A DNA stretch of 64,000 nucleotides from Oscillospiraceae bacterium. Its GTDB lineage: Bacteria > Bacillota > Clostridia > Oscillospirales > Ruminococcaceae. The stretch covers positions 1 through 64,000 of the forward strand of contig JAFWVK010000036.1 in assembly GCA_017518255.1 (NCBI GenBank), in the 5' to 3' direction. Of the stretch, positions 31,141 to 40,395 are shown one piece after another. The notes below the pieces were generated by a model that saw only the letters and a program-made list of their open reading frames with translations, was not told the origin of the DNA and made no database searches. Positions within the stretch are counted from its first letter, which is position 1; every line of letters begins with the position of its first letter. The position numbers were made by a program, and so were the translations under genes.

Positions 31141-32730
31141 ATGTTTGAAGAAAACAACAATCTGAGAATGAGCCCGAGAGGTACAGAGGATTATCCGGAG
31201 GCACCCGCTTCCTACGGCAGAGATTACCGGCAGGAACAGGGAATGCCGCAGCAGCCTGTTCAGCCCCGTCAGCCTGTTCCGCAGCAGCCCGCAGGCGGCA
31301 GCTTCTATTCGCCGCGCGGCGGCTATCCGGCTCAGAACGGCTATTCCGCGCCCGCACCGCATTACAGCACGGCTGAGCCTGTCCGCACCGCCGAACAGAA
31401 GCCGAAGCAGCGCAAAAACGGCGGCCGCAAGGTGCTGAAAGGCATTGCCGTCTTTGCGGGAATCGCACTGCTCTCCTACGGCTCCATTGTCTGCTATAAA
31501 TATGCAACAAAGGACGAGGATATCCGCAGCTTCCTCGACAGCTCCGAGCTTGATGAGGAAAAAGGCGGGAATTCTTCCGAAAACGAAAGCAAGGCTGCAA
31601 GCGTGCGCACCGCACAGGACACGGAAAGCAGCGGAACGGATGCAGCAGTGAACGCCGCAAACTGGATTGATCTCGCAGCCCGTGAGGGCGCGATGTCCAT
31701 TCCGGATATTGTCGAGAAAGTCACGCCGGCAACTGTCGGTGTTGCTTCGACCTTCACTTATCACGGTCAGCAGTACTCCATGTGGGGATTCGGACAGTCT
31801 CAGAGCTATGAGGAGGATTTTTCTGCAACCGGAACCGGAATCATCATGACAAAGAATGATGACATGTCCTATTATATCCTCACCAATGCACATGTGATTT
31901 ATGACAATGATTCCCGTTACCAGATGGGGCTTGCAACAGCGGTTCAGGTTGTTCTGAACGGCGATTACTACGACGGCGAAACTGAGCTGGAGGCAAAAAT
32001 CGTCGGCTATGATATCGCAGAAGATATCGCGGTTCTGAAAGTAAATTCCTCCCGTGAACTGACAGTCGCCGAATTCGGCAACAGTGACGATCTTCGCGTC
32101 GGCGAACTGGTCGTTGCAATCGGCAATCCGCTGGGCTTTGAACTGTTCGGTTCCGTGACAACCGGTATCGTTTCCGCGCTGAACCGTGAGGTGACAATTA
32201 ACGACAAGACCATGAATCTGATTCAGACCGATACCGCAATCAATGCCGGAAACTCCGGCGGTCCGCTGATTAACAGCTACGGACAGGTCATCGGCATCAA
32301 CTCCTCCAAGATCAGCAGCAACTATTACGATGAGTCGCCGAGCGTTGAGGGTCTGTGCTTTGCAATCCCGATTTCTCATGCACGTGTCATCGTCAACGAC
32401 CTGATCAATTACGGTTATGTCACAGGCAAGCCGGTTATCGGCATCTCCGCACAGACGCTCTCCGAGAGCAAGGCAAAGGCTTACGGTCTGCCGGTCGGCG
32501 TCTATGTCAATGATGTCAGCGCAGGCGGTGCGGCAGATCTTGCCGGTATTCAGGCGGGTGATGTCATCATCGCAGTCAACGGCGAGACTGTTTCCACATT
32601 TGAAGAACTGAATAAAGTCAAGGATCAGTTCAAGGCAGGCGACCGCCTCACCGTGACGGTTGTGCGCCGCGGCACAGATATTGATTTCACGCTGATTCTT
32701 CAGGAAAAGAAACCGTCTATCAACGATTAA
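31141..32730 (+). CDS. htrA: HtrA/DegP-like membrane-anchored serine protease
   Basis: 529-aa trypsin-fold protease for envelope protein quality control. Layout: cytoplasmic Pro/Gln-rich N-terminus (1-95), one membrane helix (KVLKGIAVFAGIALLSYGSI, 97-116), polar linker, protease domain with triad His251 (ILTNAHVI), Asp295 (AEDIAVLK) and Ser372 (GNSGGPL), and one C-terminal PDZ domain (about 435-525, GVYVNDVSAGGAADLAGIQA). One PDZ is usual for Gram-positive HtrA. ATG 31141 follows GAGGTG. Monocistronic, flanked by terminators. Confidence 0.94.
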   Translation: MFEENNNLRMSPRGTEDYPEAPASYGRDYRQEQGMPQQPVQPRQPVPQQPAGGSFYSPRGGYPAQNGYSAPAPHYSTAEPVRTAEQKPKQRKNGGRKVLKGIAVFAGIALLSYGSIVCYKYATKDEDIRSFLDSSELDEEKGGNSSENESKAASVRTAQDTESSGTDAAVNAANWIDLAAREGAMSIPDIVEKVTPATVGVASTFTYHGQQYSMWGFGQSQSYEEDFSATGTGIIMTKNDDMSYYILTNAHVIYDNDSRYQMGLATAVQVVLNGDYYDGETELEAKIVGYDIAEDIAVLKVNSSRELTVAEFGNSDDLRVGELVVAIGNPLGFELFGSVTTGIVSALNREVTINDKTMNLIQTDTAINAGNSGGPLINSYGQVIGINSSKISSNYYDESPSVEGLCFAIPISHARVIVNDLINYGYVTGKPVIGISAQTLSESKAKAYGLPVGVYVNDVSAGGAADLAGIQAGDVIIAVNGETVSTFEELNKVKDQFKAGDRLTVTVVRRGTDIDFTLILQEKKPSIND

Positions 32731-32772
32731 GCAATTGCATGATCCTTTCTGACAGCATATCTTTTCAAGAGC

Positions 32773-32816
32773 AAAAGGTCTGCTCCGGTCATTTCCGGAG
32801 CAGACCTTTTGTTTTC
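32773..32816 (+). terminator. htrA terminator
   Basis: Perfect 16-bp stem AAAAGGTCTGCTCCGG/CCGGAGCAGACCTTTT followed by GTTTT. The opposite strand could also use it for the convergent gene. Confidence 0.9.
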
Positions 32817-32890
32817 AGTATCTTTGACGGATTGACATTGTGGGGCAGCTAATAAGACAGCGCTCCCATTTTGAATCTGTCGGAGAAAGT

Positions 32891-33856
32891 TTATTTCAAG
32901 CGGAATCTGCGTTTTTGTGTTCCTGCAAGAACGGCTGCAATAGCTGCACCGATTCCCGTGAGGACAGCCGGAAGAGCTCCGGCATCTGCCGTGTTCGGTG
33001 CGCTGTCGGTTATTTCGGATGCTGCCGATGTACCGGCAGTCTCTCCCGTCTGCTCGGTGGCCTGTGCCGACTGATCGGTGGTTTGTGCCGGCTGATCGGT
33101 GGTTTGTGCCGGATCGGTCCGATTATACAGAATCATATATTCTCCGTTCCCGATGAACGTAAAATCAATCAGAACGGCGTTGTCATCGGCGGGCGATGCG
33201 GCGGCTTCTGTCCGGACAGCCTGGTCGCCTCCGAGATACAGCACAGTAAATGTTCCGTTTTTCACAAAATCACTTGCGTTTCCCTGCTCCTCCAGCAGAC
33301 CGAGCATGACCTTGCCGCTGACATCCGTCACATTTTCCAGTATCTCCGGCCGCTCTGTTCCGCGCTGCCGTACTGCCTGGAATACCGTCATCAGACTGTC
33401 CTCCGGTTCCGGCGTTCTGCCGGAGAAAAATGCATCAATCTTTTGCTTTTCCGGACTGTCTGCGGCAAGCTCCTGATAGGTTTTCGGCTGATCGGCTGTA
33501 TATTTGACTGCATATGAGACATCTGCACCGCTTTTCAGGTATGCGATATCCGTTTCATCGAAGCCGGCTGCCAGCAGTGCCGCATCATCGGAGAATGTCT
33601 CTTCGTCTGCGGTTTTTCCGAACATGACTGCTGTTCCGCGCACAGGCTCCGTGACGGTTTCCCGTAGATAATCCGTGAGCGTTTTCAGCGTGTTGTCGCC
33701 GACGACAATCCTGCCGGAGCTGTATTCCGGCGTATTCGGGAGTGTATCGCGCAGCGCCGTGAATTCCTTCGTACTGTCCGCGAATGCGGTGCTTCCGGCT
33801 CCCGCCGCAGACAGAAGGACTGCTGTAAGCACAGAAAAACAGATTTTTATTTTCAT
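32891..33856 (-). CDS. Secreted protein with sortase-like C-terminal tail, unknown
   Basis: 321 aa. Signal peptide 1-26 (ICFSVLTAVLLSAAGAGSTA then FA). The mature domain (27-about 245) is acidic with a probable alpha/beta pattern I do not recognise. Residues about 247-275 are a Gln/Thr linker of PAQTTDQ-like repeats. The C-terminus has PNTADAG, a hydrophobic stretch (LPAVLTGIGAAIAAVLAG) and a basic end (KRRFRLK), the layout of a sortase signal with a non-LPXTG motif. No sortase gene is in the window. First gene of its transcript is itself; DUF308 and CPBP genes lie upstream on the same strand. Confidence 0.75.
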   Translation of the reverse strand: MKIKICFSVLTAVLLSAAGAGSTAFADSTKEFTALRDTLPNTPEYSSGRIVVGDNTLKTLTDYLRETVTEPVRGTAVMFGKTADEETFSDDAALLAAGFDETDIAYLKSGADVSYAVKYTADQPKTYQELAADSPEKQKIDAFFSGRTPEPEDSLMTVFQAVRQRGTERPEILENVTDVSGKVMLGLLEEQGNASDFVKNGTFTVLYLGGDQAVRTEAAASPADDNAVLIDFTFIGNGEYMILYNRTDPAQTTDQPAQTTDQSAQATEQTGETAGTSAASEITDSAPNTADAGALPAVLTGIGAAIAAVLAGTQKRRFRLK

Positions 33857-33875
33857 GCTGCAATCTCCTTCGGTG

Positions 33876-34424
33876 TTATTCTTTTTGAGGCTTTTCCTTT
33901 TCGCTGCCCTTTGTCTTTCCGCCCTCCAGAAAGAGCTGGGAGCCGCCCTGATACATCAGGAAAATGCCGACCAGACGGATCCCCGTATTGAGAATAAACT
34001 CTTTGAATGTCAGGATAAATACACCGCACCCGATGGAAATGAGCGGGAACAGCAGTTTGACCTTCCACTTTTCGTCGCCCTTATCCTTGGCATCCAGCAC
34101 ATTCAGCAGGGAAATGATGCCGAGAATCATAATCAGCACGGCGATGATCTTCGGGAACAGATTTTTAATCAGTCCGGGAATAAAGAACAGAATCAGTCCG
34201 GCAAGGCAGAGCAGACCTGCTCCGCAAAGCTGCGCATTCTGTTTCAGGGTGCGCTCCTTGTTTTTGGAGCCGGTATAAAGCCGCAGAATGCCGATAAACA
34301 CCAGCACACCTGCAACAATCCGCAGAACCAGCGTGATTGTCGTATTCGGACGGATCGTCATGAACAGTCCCAGCAGAATGAGAATCAGAGATGCGGTCAC
34401 GCCGCTGATTTTTTCTTTTTTCAT
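33876..34424 (-). CDS. DUF308/HdeD-like membrane protein
   Basis: 182 aa with about five or six membrane helices arranged as two repeats (TASLILILLGLFMTIRPNTT; LRIVAGVLVFIGILRLYTGS; AGLLCLAGLILFFIPGLIKN). This paired-helix pattern with a Gly-rich turn is that of DUF308 (HdeD-like) proteins, whose role in Gram-positives is unknown. The C-terminus is Lys/Glu-rich and cytoplasmic. Overlaps the upstream CPBP protease gene by 4 nt (ATGA). Confidence 0.78.
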   Translation of the reverse strand: MKKEKISGVTASLILILLGLFMTIRPNTTITLVLRIVAGVLVFIGILRLYTGSKNKERTLKQNAQLCGAGLLCLAGLILFFIPGLIKNLFPKIIAVLIMILGIISLLNVLDAKDKGDEKWKVKLLFPLISIGCGVFILTFKEFILNTGIRLVGIFLMYQGGSQLFLEGGKTKGSEKEKPQKE

Positions 34425-35392
34425 ATGACTTCTCCTTTTTCAGCGTATTGAATTGCAGGATCCTGCGGAATCCGCTGCTTCATCAGAAACACAAGTGAAA
34501 TTGCCGCGAGCAGTACAGCCGTTGTGCCGACGGCGCCCTCCAGACCGAAGCCGCCGCCGTTCAGCAGCGCTTTTCCGTCTGTCTGTTCAAAGCTGAGAAT
34601 ACTTGCGCCGATATCCAATCCGCTGACTTTCAGTCCAAAGAAATTGCTCTGCGCCATATTCCAGAAGGAGTGCAGCGCCGCGCCGCACCAGATGCTGTCT
34701 GTCCGCAGAAAAATCAGCGCAGTCAGGACACCGAACAGGAACAGATTGAGAAAGGCAGGGATGGAAATGCCGTCATTTGCCAGATGCGCAGCGGCAAAGA
34801 GCAGCGAACTGACAAAAACCGATGTAACCGGCGTGTGATAAGTGCCGGCGGACATCATCAGAAAGCTGCGGAAGGTCAGTTCTTCGCTGAATCCCTGAAT
34901 GATCCAGCCCGCAAGGAACAGCAGTATCATGCCGCCCGGAATCTGCTTTGAGATTCCGCAGAACCGCACAGCGCCGCCTGCCAGCGCCAGAAAGACCGAC
35001 GCTGCCATCATGCCGGTTCCGATGAAAAAGCCGAGCAGGTAATCCGGCAGAAAGTGCTGCTTTGTGATGCCGAGCGAACGTGCGGAACGCCGCTCTATCA
35101 GGCGGCAGTAGAGAAAGGTCAGCGTGATGCTGACAGCGGTCAGAAACAGCATCAGCAGCACACTCCGCGACGGCGCGTCGAAGAAATGCTTTGCACGGTC
35201 TGCCGGCATGAAGGAACACATGCTGAAGGAAATCAGAAACGCCAGTATGCTCTGCCATGCCGCATCGAGCAAAGTAATCAGCGCAAAAATCAGAACGAGA
35301 ATCAGCAGCCCTTTCGGTACGTGCTGTCCGGGCTCCCGCCGGATTCTCGCAAAAACAGGGGCAGTGTCAGAAAGATGCAGGTCGTGTTTCAT
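34421..35392 (-). CDS. CPBP (CAAX/Abi) family intramembrane metalloprotease
   Basis: 323-aa polytopic protein with all family motifs: EELTFR (Glu170, Glu171, Arg175), FAAAH (His203), and HSFWN (His241, Asn245). In bacteria these glutamic-type proteases are linked to bacteriocin maturation or self-immunity, though many are of unknown function. No bacteriocin-like gene was found nearby. Overlaps the DUF308 gene downstream and the pseudouridine synthase gene upstream, each by 4 nt, so all three are coupled. Confidence 0.93.
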   Translation of the reverse strand: MKHDLHLSDTAPVFARIRREPGQHVPKGLLILVLIFALITLLDAAWQSILAFLISFSMCSFMPADRAKHFFDAPSRSVLLMLFLTAVSITLTFLYCRLIERRSARSLGITKQHFLPDYLLGFFIGTGMMAASVFLALAGGAVRFCGISKQIPGGMILLFLAGWIIQGFSEELTFRSFLMMSAGTYHTPVTSVFVSSLLFAAAHLANDGISIPAFLNLFLFGVLTALIFLRTDSIWCGAALHSFWNMAQSNFFGLKVSGLDIGASILSFEQTDGKALLNGGGFGLEGAVGTTAVLLAAISLVFLMKQRIPQDPAIQYAEKGEVI

Positions 35393-36234
35393 GTCTGTTG
35401 TCCTTTCAGAGAGTTAAGTGCCGCACGCATTTCCTGCCGCAGAGGAGCCGTAACGGTCTGTATGCAGCCTGTAAGCGGTTCCGGAAAGGTCACAGAGCCG
35501 CAGTGCAGCGCGTGTGCCTGCATCAGAGAGCAGTCTCCGCCGTAAAGCTCGTCGCCGAGCAGCGGGTAACCGATATGTGCCAGATGTACGCGAATCTGAT
35601 GCGTTCTGCCGGTTTCGAGCGAAAGCTCCAGCAGCGTGCAGGCAGGTGTTTCCCGCAGCACATGATAATGCGTGACGGCGCGTCTGCCGTCTGCGCGGAT
35701 ACAGCGGAGCATCACCGAATCCCGCAGCCTGCCGATCGGCGCATCGACGGTTCCGGAGCCGGTCAGTCCGTTTCCGACCAGTGCAAAATAGCGCTTCTCA
35801 ACACGGCTGCGCAGCGCATTTGCCGCATACGCCGTCTTTGCGATGACACAGAGACCGGAGGTGTTTCGGTCCAGCCGGTTGATGAGATGAAAGCCGCTCT
35901 CCGGATATGCCGCCGCATACCAGTTTGCGAGGGTGTCATCCCGGTGCAGCATGGAAGGATGCACCGGCATTCCCGCCGGCTTGTCGCAGACCAGAATCTG
36001 CGGAGAATCATAGACAACCGGAACGGAAAGCGCGGCATTGGGCTTCTGCGCGGCGGCCTCCGGAAAATGCAGTCGGATACAGTCGCCGTTCCGGACAGAG
36101 TCAATGCTGCGGATCAGTGCACCATCCCGCGTCATGCCGTCCGGCACCTGCTTGAGCCGCTTAATCATATGCGCAGAGATGCCGGCATGTTTCCGCAGAT
36201 ATGCTTCGAGCGTCATTTCCGCATCGCACTGCAC
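35389..36234 (-). CDS. RluA family pseudouridine synthase
   Basis: 281-aa rRNA or tRNA pseudouridine synthase. N-terminal S4-like domain (LEAYLRKHAGISAHMIKRLK), catalytic NRLDRNTSG with the essential Asp (the His of the common HRLD is Asn, as in YlyB-like members), and C-terminal LETGRTHQIRVHLAHIGYPL. The start is uncertain: the annotated start is GTG 36234, with GGAA 6 nt upstream, but homologous-looking codons (ISILEIPV) continue upstream of it with only ATT/ATC available. ATG 36216 would cut the S4 domain. Confidence 0.9.
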   Translation of the reverse strand: MQCDAEMTLEAYLRKHAGISAHMIKRLKQVPDGMTRDGALIRSIDSVRNGDCIRLHFPEAAAQKPNAALSVPVVYDSPQILVCDKPAGMPVHPSMLHRDDTLANWYAAAYPESGFHLINRLDRNTSGLCVIAKTAYAANALRSRVEKRYFALVGNGLTGSGTVDAPIGRLRDSVMLRCIRADGRRAVTHYHVLRETPACTLLELSLETGRTHQIRVHLAHIGYPLLGDELYGGDCSLMQAHALHCGSVTFPEPLTGCIQTVTAPLRQEMRAALNSLKGQQT

Positions 36235-36277
36235 AGGAATTTCCAGAATGCTGATATGGAATCACCGCCTTTTCGGG

Positions 36278-36883
36278 TTATCCGAGAAGATACCAGCCGT
36301 CCGCGTTTTTCACTGCAAGGATGCCCTGCCGCTGCACAACCGTTGTCGGTTCGGTGTCGCCGGAATAGAGCGCCTGAAGCGAGAAGACGACATCGTGAAT
36401 TTCCGAGCAGTCTGCATTCAGCTGATCCGGAAAATCCTCCGGAACGATATTGCCCGTCACAAACGAATTCAGAAAGTCCGGAATCGTGCTTGCCTCATCC
36501 TGATAATAGGTCAGGGCCAGCTCCGTCAGATGCCAGCTCTCGTAGCCGTCCTCATCAAATCTCCGGCACATTTTGTCAAAGTCCTTTTCCGGCGTTAAGT
36601 CATTTTGTTTCAGCCAGTTCTCGTAGTGCTCCCGGTAAGGCGGATAGAGCGCTGCCTTGTAAGCATCGTAATCGCAATTCTCAAGCGACAGGAAGTAGGT
36701 GCGGATGCACTCTGAACATTCCGGATCGACATTTTCATCTGCGGAGACATGCAGCTCGGAATTCATCGTGATGACAGCAGAGGAAGATTCATCCGCGCTG
36801 CTGCCTTTTTTGTCCCCGCAGCCCGGAAGTGCCGTCAGAAGCATTGCCGCGGCAAGCATGACGGACAGTTTACGGTTCCGCAT
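36278..36883 (-). CDS. Lipoprotein, unknown (tandem pair member 2)
   Basis: 201 aa. Lipoprotein signal with lipobox LPGC (Cys22). The mature part begins with a Ser-rich spacer, then an alpha/beta domain (CIRTYFLSLENCDYDAYKAA; YREHYENWLKQNDLTPEKDF; ending AVKNADGWYLLG). This layout resembles NTF2-like domains of surface lipoproteins. ATG 36883 follows GAGGAGG and overlaps the stop codon of the upstream paralogue (TGATG), so the two are coupled. Confidence 0.75.
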   Translation of the reverse strand: MRNRKLSVMLAAAMLLTALPGCGDKKGSSADESSSAVITMNSELHVSADENVDPECSECIRTYFLSLENCDYDAYKAALYPPYREHYENWLKQNDLTPEKDFDKMCRRFDEDGYESWHLTELALTYYQDEASTIPDFLNSFVTGNIVPEDFPDQLNADCSEIHDVVFSLQALYSGDTEPTTVVQRQGILAVKNADGWYLLG

Positions 36884-37542
36884 CACTGTGCCTCCTCTGT
36901 TCCGCCGGAAGGATTGTAAATCAGATACCATTTATCCTGATAGTGAACGCCGTACATCAGGGATTTGCCGACCGGTGCGGAGCCCTGATCTTCCAGATAC
37001 ATGGAGACCTCCATTTCGTACAGCTTGTCAAAATCCGTTTCAAAGTTTTCAATGCCCTCATCGGATGCGAGGTCTTTCAGCATATTCGCCAGCGCATCGC
37101 GGTCCGGGCTTATGTTTTCCTCGGTCACGGCTTCGTCCACGCTGATCATCGAGAACTTCCAGCCGGTGCCGTATACCTCGTCCAGAGAACGGTGCGAGGT
37201 ATCGACAATCGCTTCGTCGGTATACAATCCCTTATAGAGAATCTGCAGTTCATACTGATGATACGGCTGAAACAGAGAGGCAGCGAAGTCCTCTGTCTTG
37301 TTTTCCTGAAGTGCATGATAATATTTCGCGATGGTTTCGACCAGCTCCTCCTCAATAAAGCGCCGGTCATACTGAATCGGTATGTTGCTGTACTGCTTAT
37401 TTACGGTCATGGTGGAACCATAGGGCATATCCGACTCGGTTATGACCGTGACCGACGAACTGCTGTCGCTGCCGCCGCATGAAGTCAGCAGCAGTCCGGC
37501 GCAGAAAACGCCGGTCAGCAGAAAACGGTGTGCTTTTTGCAT
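36883..37542 (-). CDS. Lipoprotein, unknown (tandem pair member 1)
   Basis: 219 aa. Signal with lipobox LTSC (Cys22), Ser-rich spacer, then a domain with the same order of elements as the next gene (IAKYYHALQENKTEDFAASL; ending VHYQDKWYLIYNPSGG). The two appear to be diverged duplicates exposed on the outer face of the membrane. Upstream lies the ABC-F gene 35 nt away on the same strand. Confidence 0.75.
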   Translation of the reverse strand: MQKAHRFLLTGVFCAGLLLTSCGGSDSSSSVTVITESDMPYGSTMTVNKQYSNIPIQYDRRFIEEELVETIAKYYHALQENKTEDFAASLFQPYHQYELQILYKGLYTDEAIVDTSHRSLDEVYGTGWKFSMISVDEAVTEENISPDRDALANMLKDLASDEGIENFETDFDKLYEMEVSMYLEDQGSAPVGKSLMYGVHYQDKWYLIYNPSGGTEEAQ

Positions 37543-37577
37543 GATTGCATCCTCCCTTTCGGTTGTATGTAACGGTT

Positions 37578-39497
37578 TTATTCTTCCAGCAGAATCAGTT
37601 CATCCAGCAGCGCATCCTGCCGGCTGCGGATTTCTTCGAGTCTGCCGCAGAGCGTATGCATCTTTTCATAATCTCCCGCAGTTTCCGGGTCGCAGAGCGA
37701 TTCCTGAATCGCATTCTGCTCTGCCTGAAGGCTGTCGATTTCCTGTTCAATCCGCTTCTGCTCGGCGCGGCGCTTTGCGTCCTGACTGCGCTGCTCCTTT
37801 GAGCGGTAATTATTCTTCCGGATTTCCTCCTGCTTTCGCTGCTTTTCCTCGGCAGCCGCTGCCTGCTCCGATTCTGTTTTCCGGCGTATCTGCTCCTGAT
37901 ATGCCGAAAACCGTCCCTGAAAGCGTTCAAGGGTTCCGTTTTCGAGAATCATCAGGCTGTCTGCGACACGTTCCAGCAGGTAGCGGTCGTGGCTGACAAA
38001 CAGAATCGTGCCGTCAAAGTCGCAGAGCGCCTGTTCCAGAATCTCTTTTGTTGCAAGGTCTAAGTGGTTTGTCGGCTCGTCGAGCAGCAGCACATTGCCG
38101 TGCTCCATCATCAGAATGGCGAAGCAGAGTTTTGCGCGCTCGCCGCCGGAGATCACGCCGGTTTCCTTGAAGACATTTTCGCCGGTCAGGCGAACCTGCC
38201 CCAGCAGGCTGCGTACTTCAAAGTCACTGAGCGCAGGATAGCGGCTGTGCAGCTCATCAAAGACCGTTGCATAGGGATTCAGGCTTTCGCTCTCCTGTTC
38301 AAAGCAGCCGAGCCTTGTACCGGCAGCCCAGCGCACCACGCCCTTATGCGGAAGAATATTACGCAGAACTTTCAGCAGCGTGGATTTTCCGGCGCCGTTT
38401 TCGCCGATGATGCCGATTTTATCGCCGCGTCGGACGGTGAACGAAAGATTCTCCGAAAGAGTTTTCCGCGAGCTGCCGCTGCCGACGGTCAGGTCGATGT
38501 TTTTGACCTCCAGCAGGTCAACCGGCGGCGTCAGGGAATAGGTGAACTGCAATTTCGCCGTTTTTGCCGCGGCATACGGGCGTTCGATCCGCTCGATTTT
38601 TTCGAGCTGTTTTTCACGGGATTTTGCAGCTTTTGCGGTCGAGGCACGAACCTTGTTCCTTGCGACATAATCCTCCAGCTTGGCAATTTCCTTCTGCTGT
38701 GCTTCGTATTCCTTCTGCTGCCGTTCTCTTGCCTCGGCGCGCAGTACGGTGAAAGCGGTATAGTTGCCCTTGTAGCGGGTCAGCACTCCGCGTTCCAGTT
38801 CGCAGACTGACGTACAAAGCCTGTCGAGAAAGAAGCGGTCGTGGCTGACGATCAGCAAAGCGCCGCGCCAGCCTTTGAGATATTCCTCCAGCCAGCCGAC
38901 TGTCTGGAAATCGAGGTGGTTTGTCGGCTCATCGAGAATCAGCAGATCGGGCTGTTCGAGCAGCAGCTTGCAGAGTGCAAGTCTGGTTTTTTCACCGCCG
39001 GAAAAGCCGGAGACGGTCCGGTTAAAATCCGCAGCGGAAAAGCCCATGCCGAACAGCACCGTCCGGATCCGGACATCGGTTGTGTAGCCGTCATTGGCTT
39101 CAAAATAAGCGGCGAGCCGCGAATATTCGTCTGTTTCGTCCGGCGTCAGGCTTCCCCCGATCATTTTTTCTTCGAGTTGCCGCATGGTTTCCTTTGCGGC
39201 GAGCAGCGGTGCAAAGGCATCGGTCATTTCCTCCTGCACGGTTTTGCTGCCGTCGAGCCCGGCATTCTGAGCCAGATAGCCGATCCGCAGATGCGGGGCT
39301 TTTGCAATTGCCGGCTCGTCGTGCTCAAAGGCATCGGGCAGTTCCTGCTCCGTCAGAATGCGGAGAAAAGTGGATTTCCCGCAGCCGTTGTCTCCGACCA
39401 GACCGATTCGGTCCTGATTTTCGACGGTCAGGGAGATGCTGCGCAGCACATGATTGCTGGCGTAAAACTTGTTGATTCCCGTACAGGATATCAGCAT
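37578..39497 (-). CDS. ABC-F family ATPase (translation factor type)
   Basis: 639 aa with two ABC cassettes and no membrane domain. Walker A motifs GDNGCGKST (N) and GENGAGKST (C); signatures SGGEKTR and SGGERAK; Walker B LILDEPTNHLD and LLLDEPTNHLD. Between the cassettes is the charged P-site tRNA interaction linker (about 240-310), and the C-terminus has a coiled coil of about 100 aa (KTESEQAAAAEEKQRKQEEI). This is the Uup/YdiF-like type that rescues stalled ribosomes; antibiotic protection cannot be inferred. AAAGGAG lies before the ATG. Confidence 0.94.
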   Translation of the reverse strand: MLISCTGINKFYASNHVLRSISLTVENQDRIGLVGDNGCGKSTFLRILTEQELPDAFEHDEPAIAKAPHLRIGYLAQNAGLDGSKTVQEEMTDAFAPLLAAKETMRQLEEKMIGGSLTPDETDEYSRLAAYFEANDGYTTDVRIRTVLFGMGFSAADFNRTVSGFSGGEKTRLALCKLLLEQPDLLILDEPTNHLDFQTVGWLEEYLKGWRGALLIVSHDRFFLDRLCTSVCELERGVLTRYKGNYTAFTVLRAEARERQQKEYEAQQKEIAKLEDYVARNKVRASTAKAAKSREKQLEKIERIERPYAAAKTAKLQFTYSLTPPVDLLEVKNIDLTVGSGSSRKTLSENLSFTVRRGDKIGIIGENGAGKSTLLKVLRNILPHKGVVRWAAGTRLGCFEQESESLNPYATVFDELHSRYPALSDFEVRSLLGQVRLTGENVFKETGVISGGERAKLCFAILMMEHGNVLLLDEPTNHLDLATKEILEQALCDFDGTILFVSHDRYLLERVADSLMILENGTLERFQGRFSAYQEQIRRKTESEQAAAAEEKQRKQEEIRKNNYRSKEQRSQDAKRRAEQKRIEQEIDSLQAEQNAIQESLCDPETAGDYEKMHTLCGRLEEIRSRQDALLDELILLEE

Positions 39498-39516
39498 AGG
39501 TATTCTCCTTTATCTG

Positions 39517-40392
39517 TTAAGAGGATCTGGTAATACTCCAGCAGCGGAGCTCTGCCGTTTCCTGACCGGTTTTGCCTGCCAGCTCGGTTACGGCATAGAT
39601 GCATTCGCCCGCATAGTCTTCCGCACGGTAATCCTCAGGAATGCCGTCGGTTCTGTCTTTACTGAAATATTCCAGCGAATTGTTCCAGTCACCCTCAAAT
39701 GCCGCAATCATCTGATCCGAGCAGGTGCGGAGCTGCATGACCTCTCCCTGCTGGATTGTTCCGCATTCGAGCGCAAGCAGCGGGTCTTTCAGCACCGTTT
39801 CCGGATTTCCGTTTTTAAACAGCTCATAGAGCTTCTCCGGACAGCTCACGATGCTGAAGCGGATCCCGAACTTCGGCTGCAGCGATTGCAGCCCGCTCAG
39901 CAGACGGTTCAGCGCTGTACGCTCAGTTTCCTGCGTCACGACCGTAATGCCCTGCATATCGGTGTCATAGCGGATCAGATACGGTGCATCCGTGAAATCG
40001 GAAACCCGGAGGGCGCAGGCATCGCATTCCTGCCGGAAGCTCATCCGGCGGTTATAGGAATCCGGATGCTCCGATGCAGCGACAGGCTTGCCGTTTTCGC
40101 GGCGGTAATCCTGTATGAACAGGAAACCGTATTCCATATCCCAGAACACGGCGCGAACCTTATCCGGAAAAAGCTCCGAACCTTCATCAAGCTGCACAAG
40201 CTCCGCATTCGGGTAATCCGCAGCCGCTTTTTTGCGTACCTTTTCCAGATAATATTTCGTAATACAGCGGTAAATGAACAGAGCGGCAACCAGTCCTGCC
40301 AGAATCATCAGCACAATCCGCATCGCGCCCGCCGTATTCTTTTTCTGTTCCGCAGTCAGCGGCATACTGCGGTGAGAGTGAAGATGCCGCAT
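39517..40392 (-). CDS. Single-pass membrane protein, unknown
   Basis: 291 aa. A short N-terminal tail, one membrane helix (MRIVLMILAGLVAALFIYRC, about 24-43), then an alpha/beta extracytoplasmic domain (EKVRKKAAADYPNAELVQLD; LECGTIQQGEVMQLRTCSDQ). No known motif was found. The first ATG has only a weak GGAC upstream; ATG 40365 within the tail is an alternative. It lies 3 nt after the amidohydrolase gene and 19 nt before the ABC-F gene, so it is part of that operon. Confidence 0.7.
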   Translation of the reverse strand: MRHLHSHRSMPLTAEQKKNTAGAMRIVLMILAGLVAALFIYRCITKYYLEKVRKKAAADYPNAELVQLDEGSELFPDKVRAVFWDMEYGFLFIQDYRRENGKPVAASEHPDSYNRRMSFRQECDACALRVSDFTDAPYLIRYDTDMQGITVVTQETERTALNRLLSGLQSLQPKFGIRFSIVSCPEKLYELFKNGNPETVLKDPLLALECGTIQQGEVMQLRTCSDQMIAAFEGDWNNSLEYFSKDRTDGIPEDYRAEDYAGECIYAVTELAGKTGQETAELRCWSITRSS

Positions 40393-40395
40393 CGT

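Noticed and set aside
31045..32379. 444-aa minus-strand frame opposite htrA
   Set aside because: Antisense shadow; the plus-strand frame has a full protease triad and PDZ domain.
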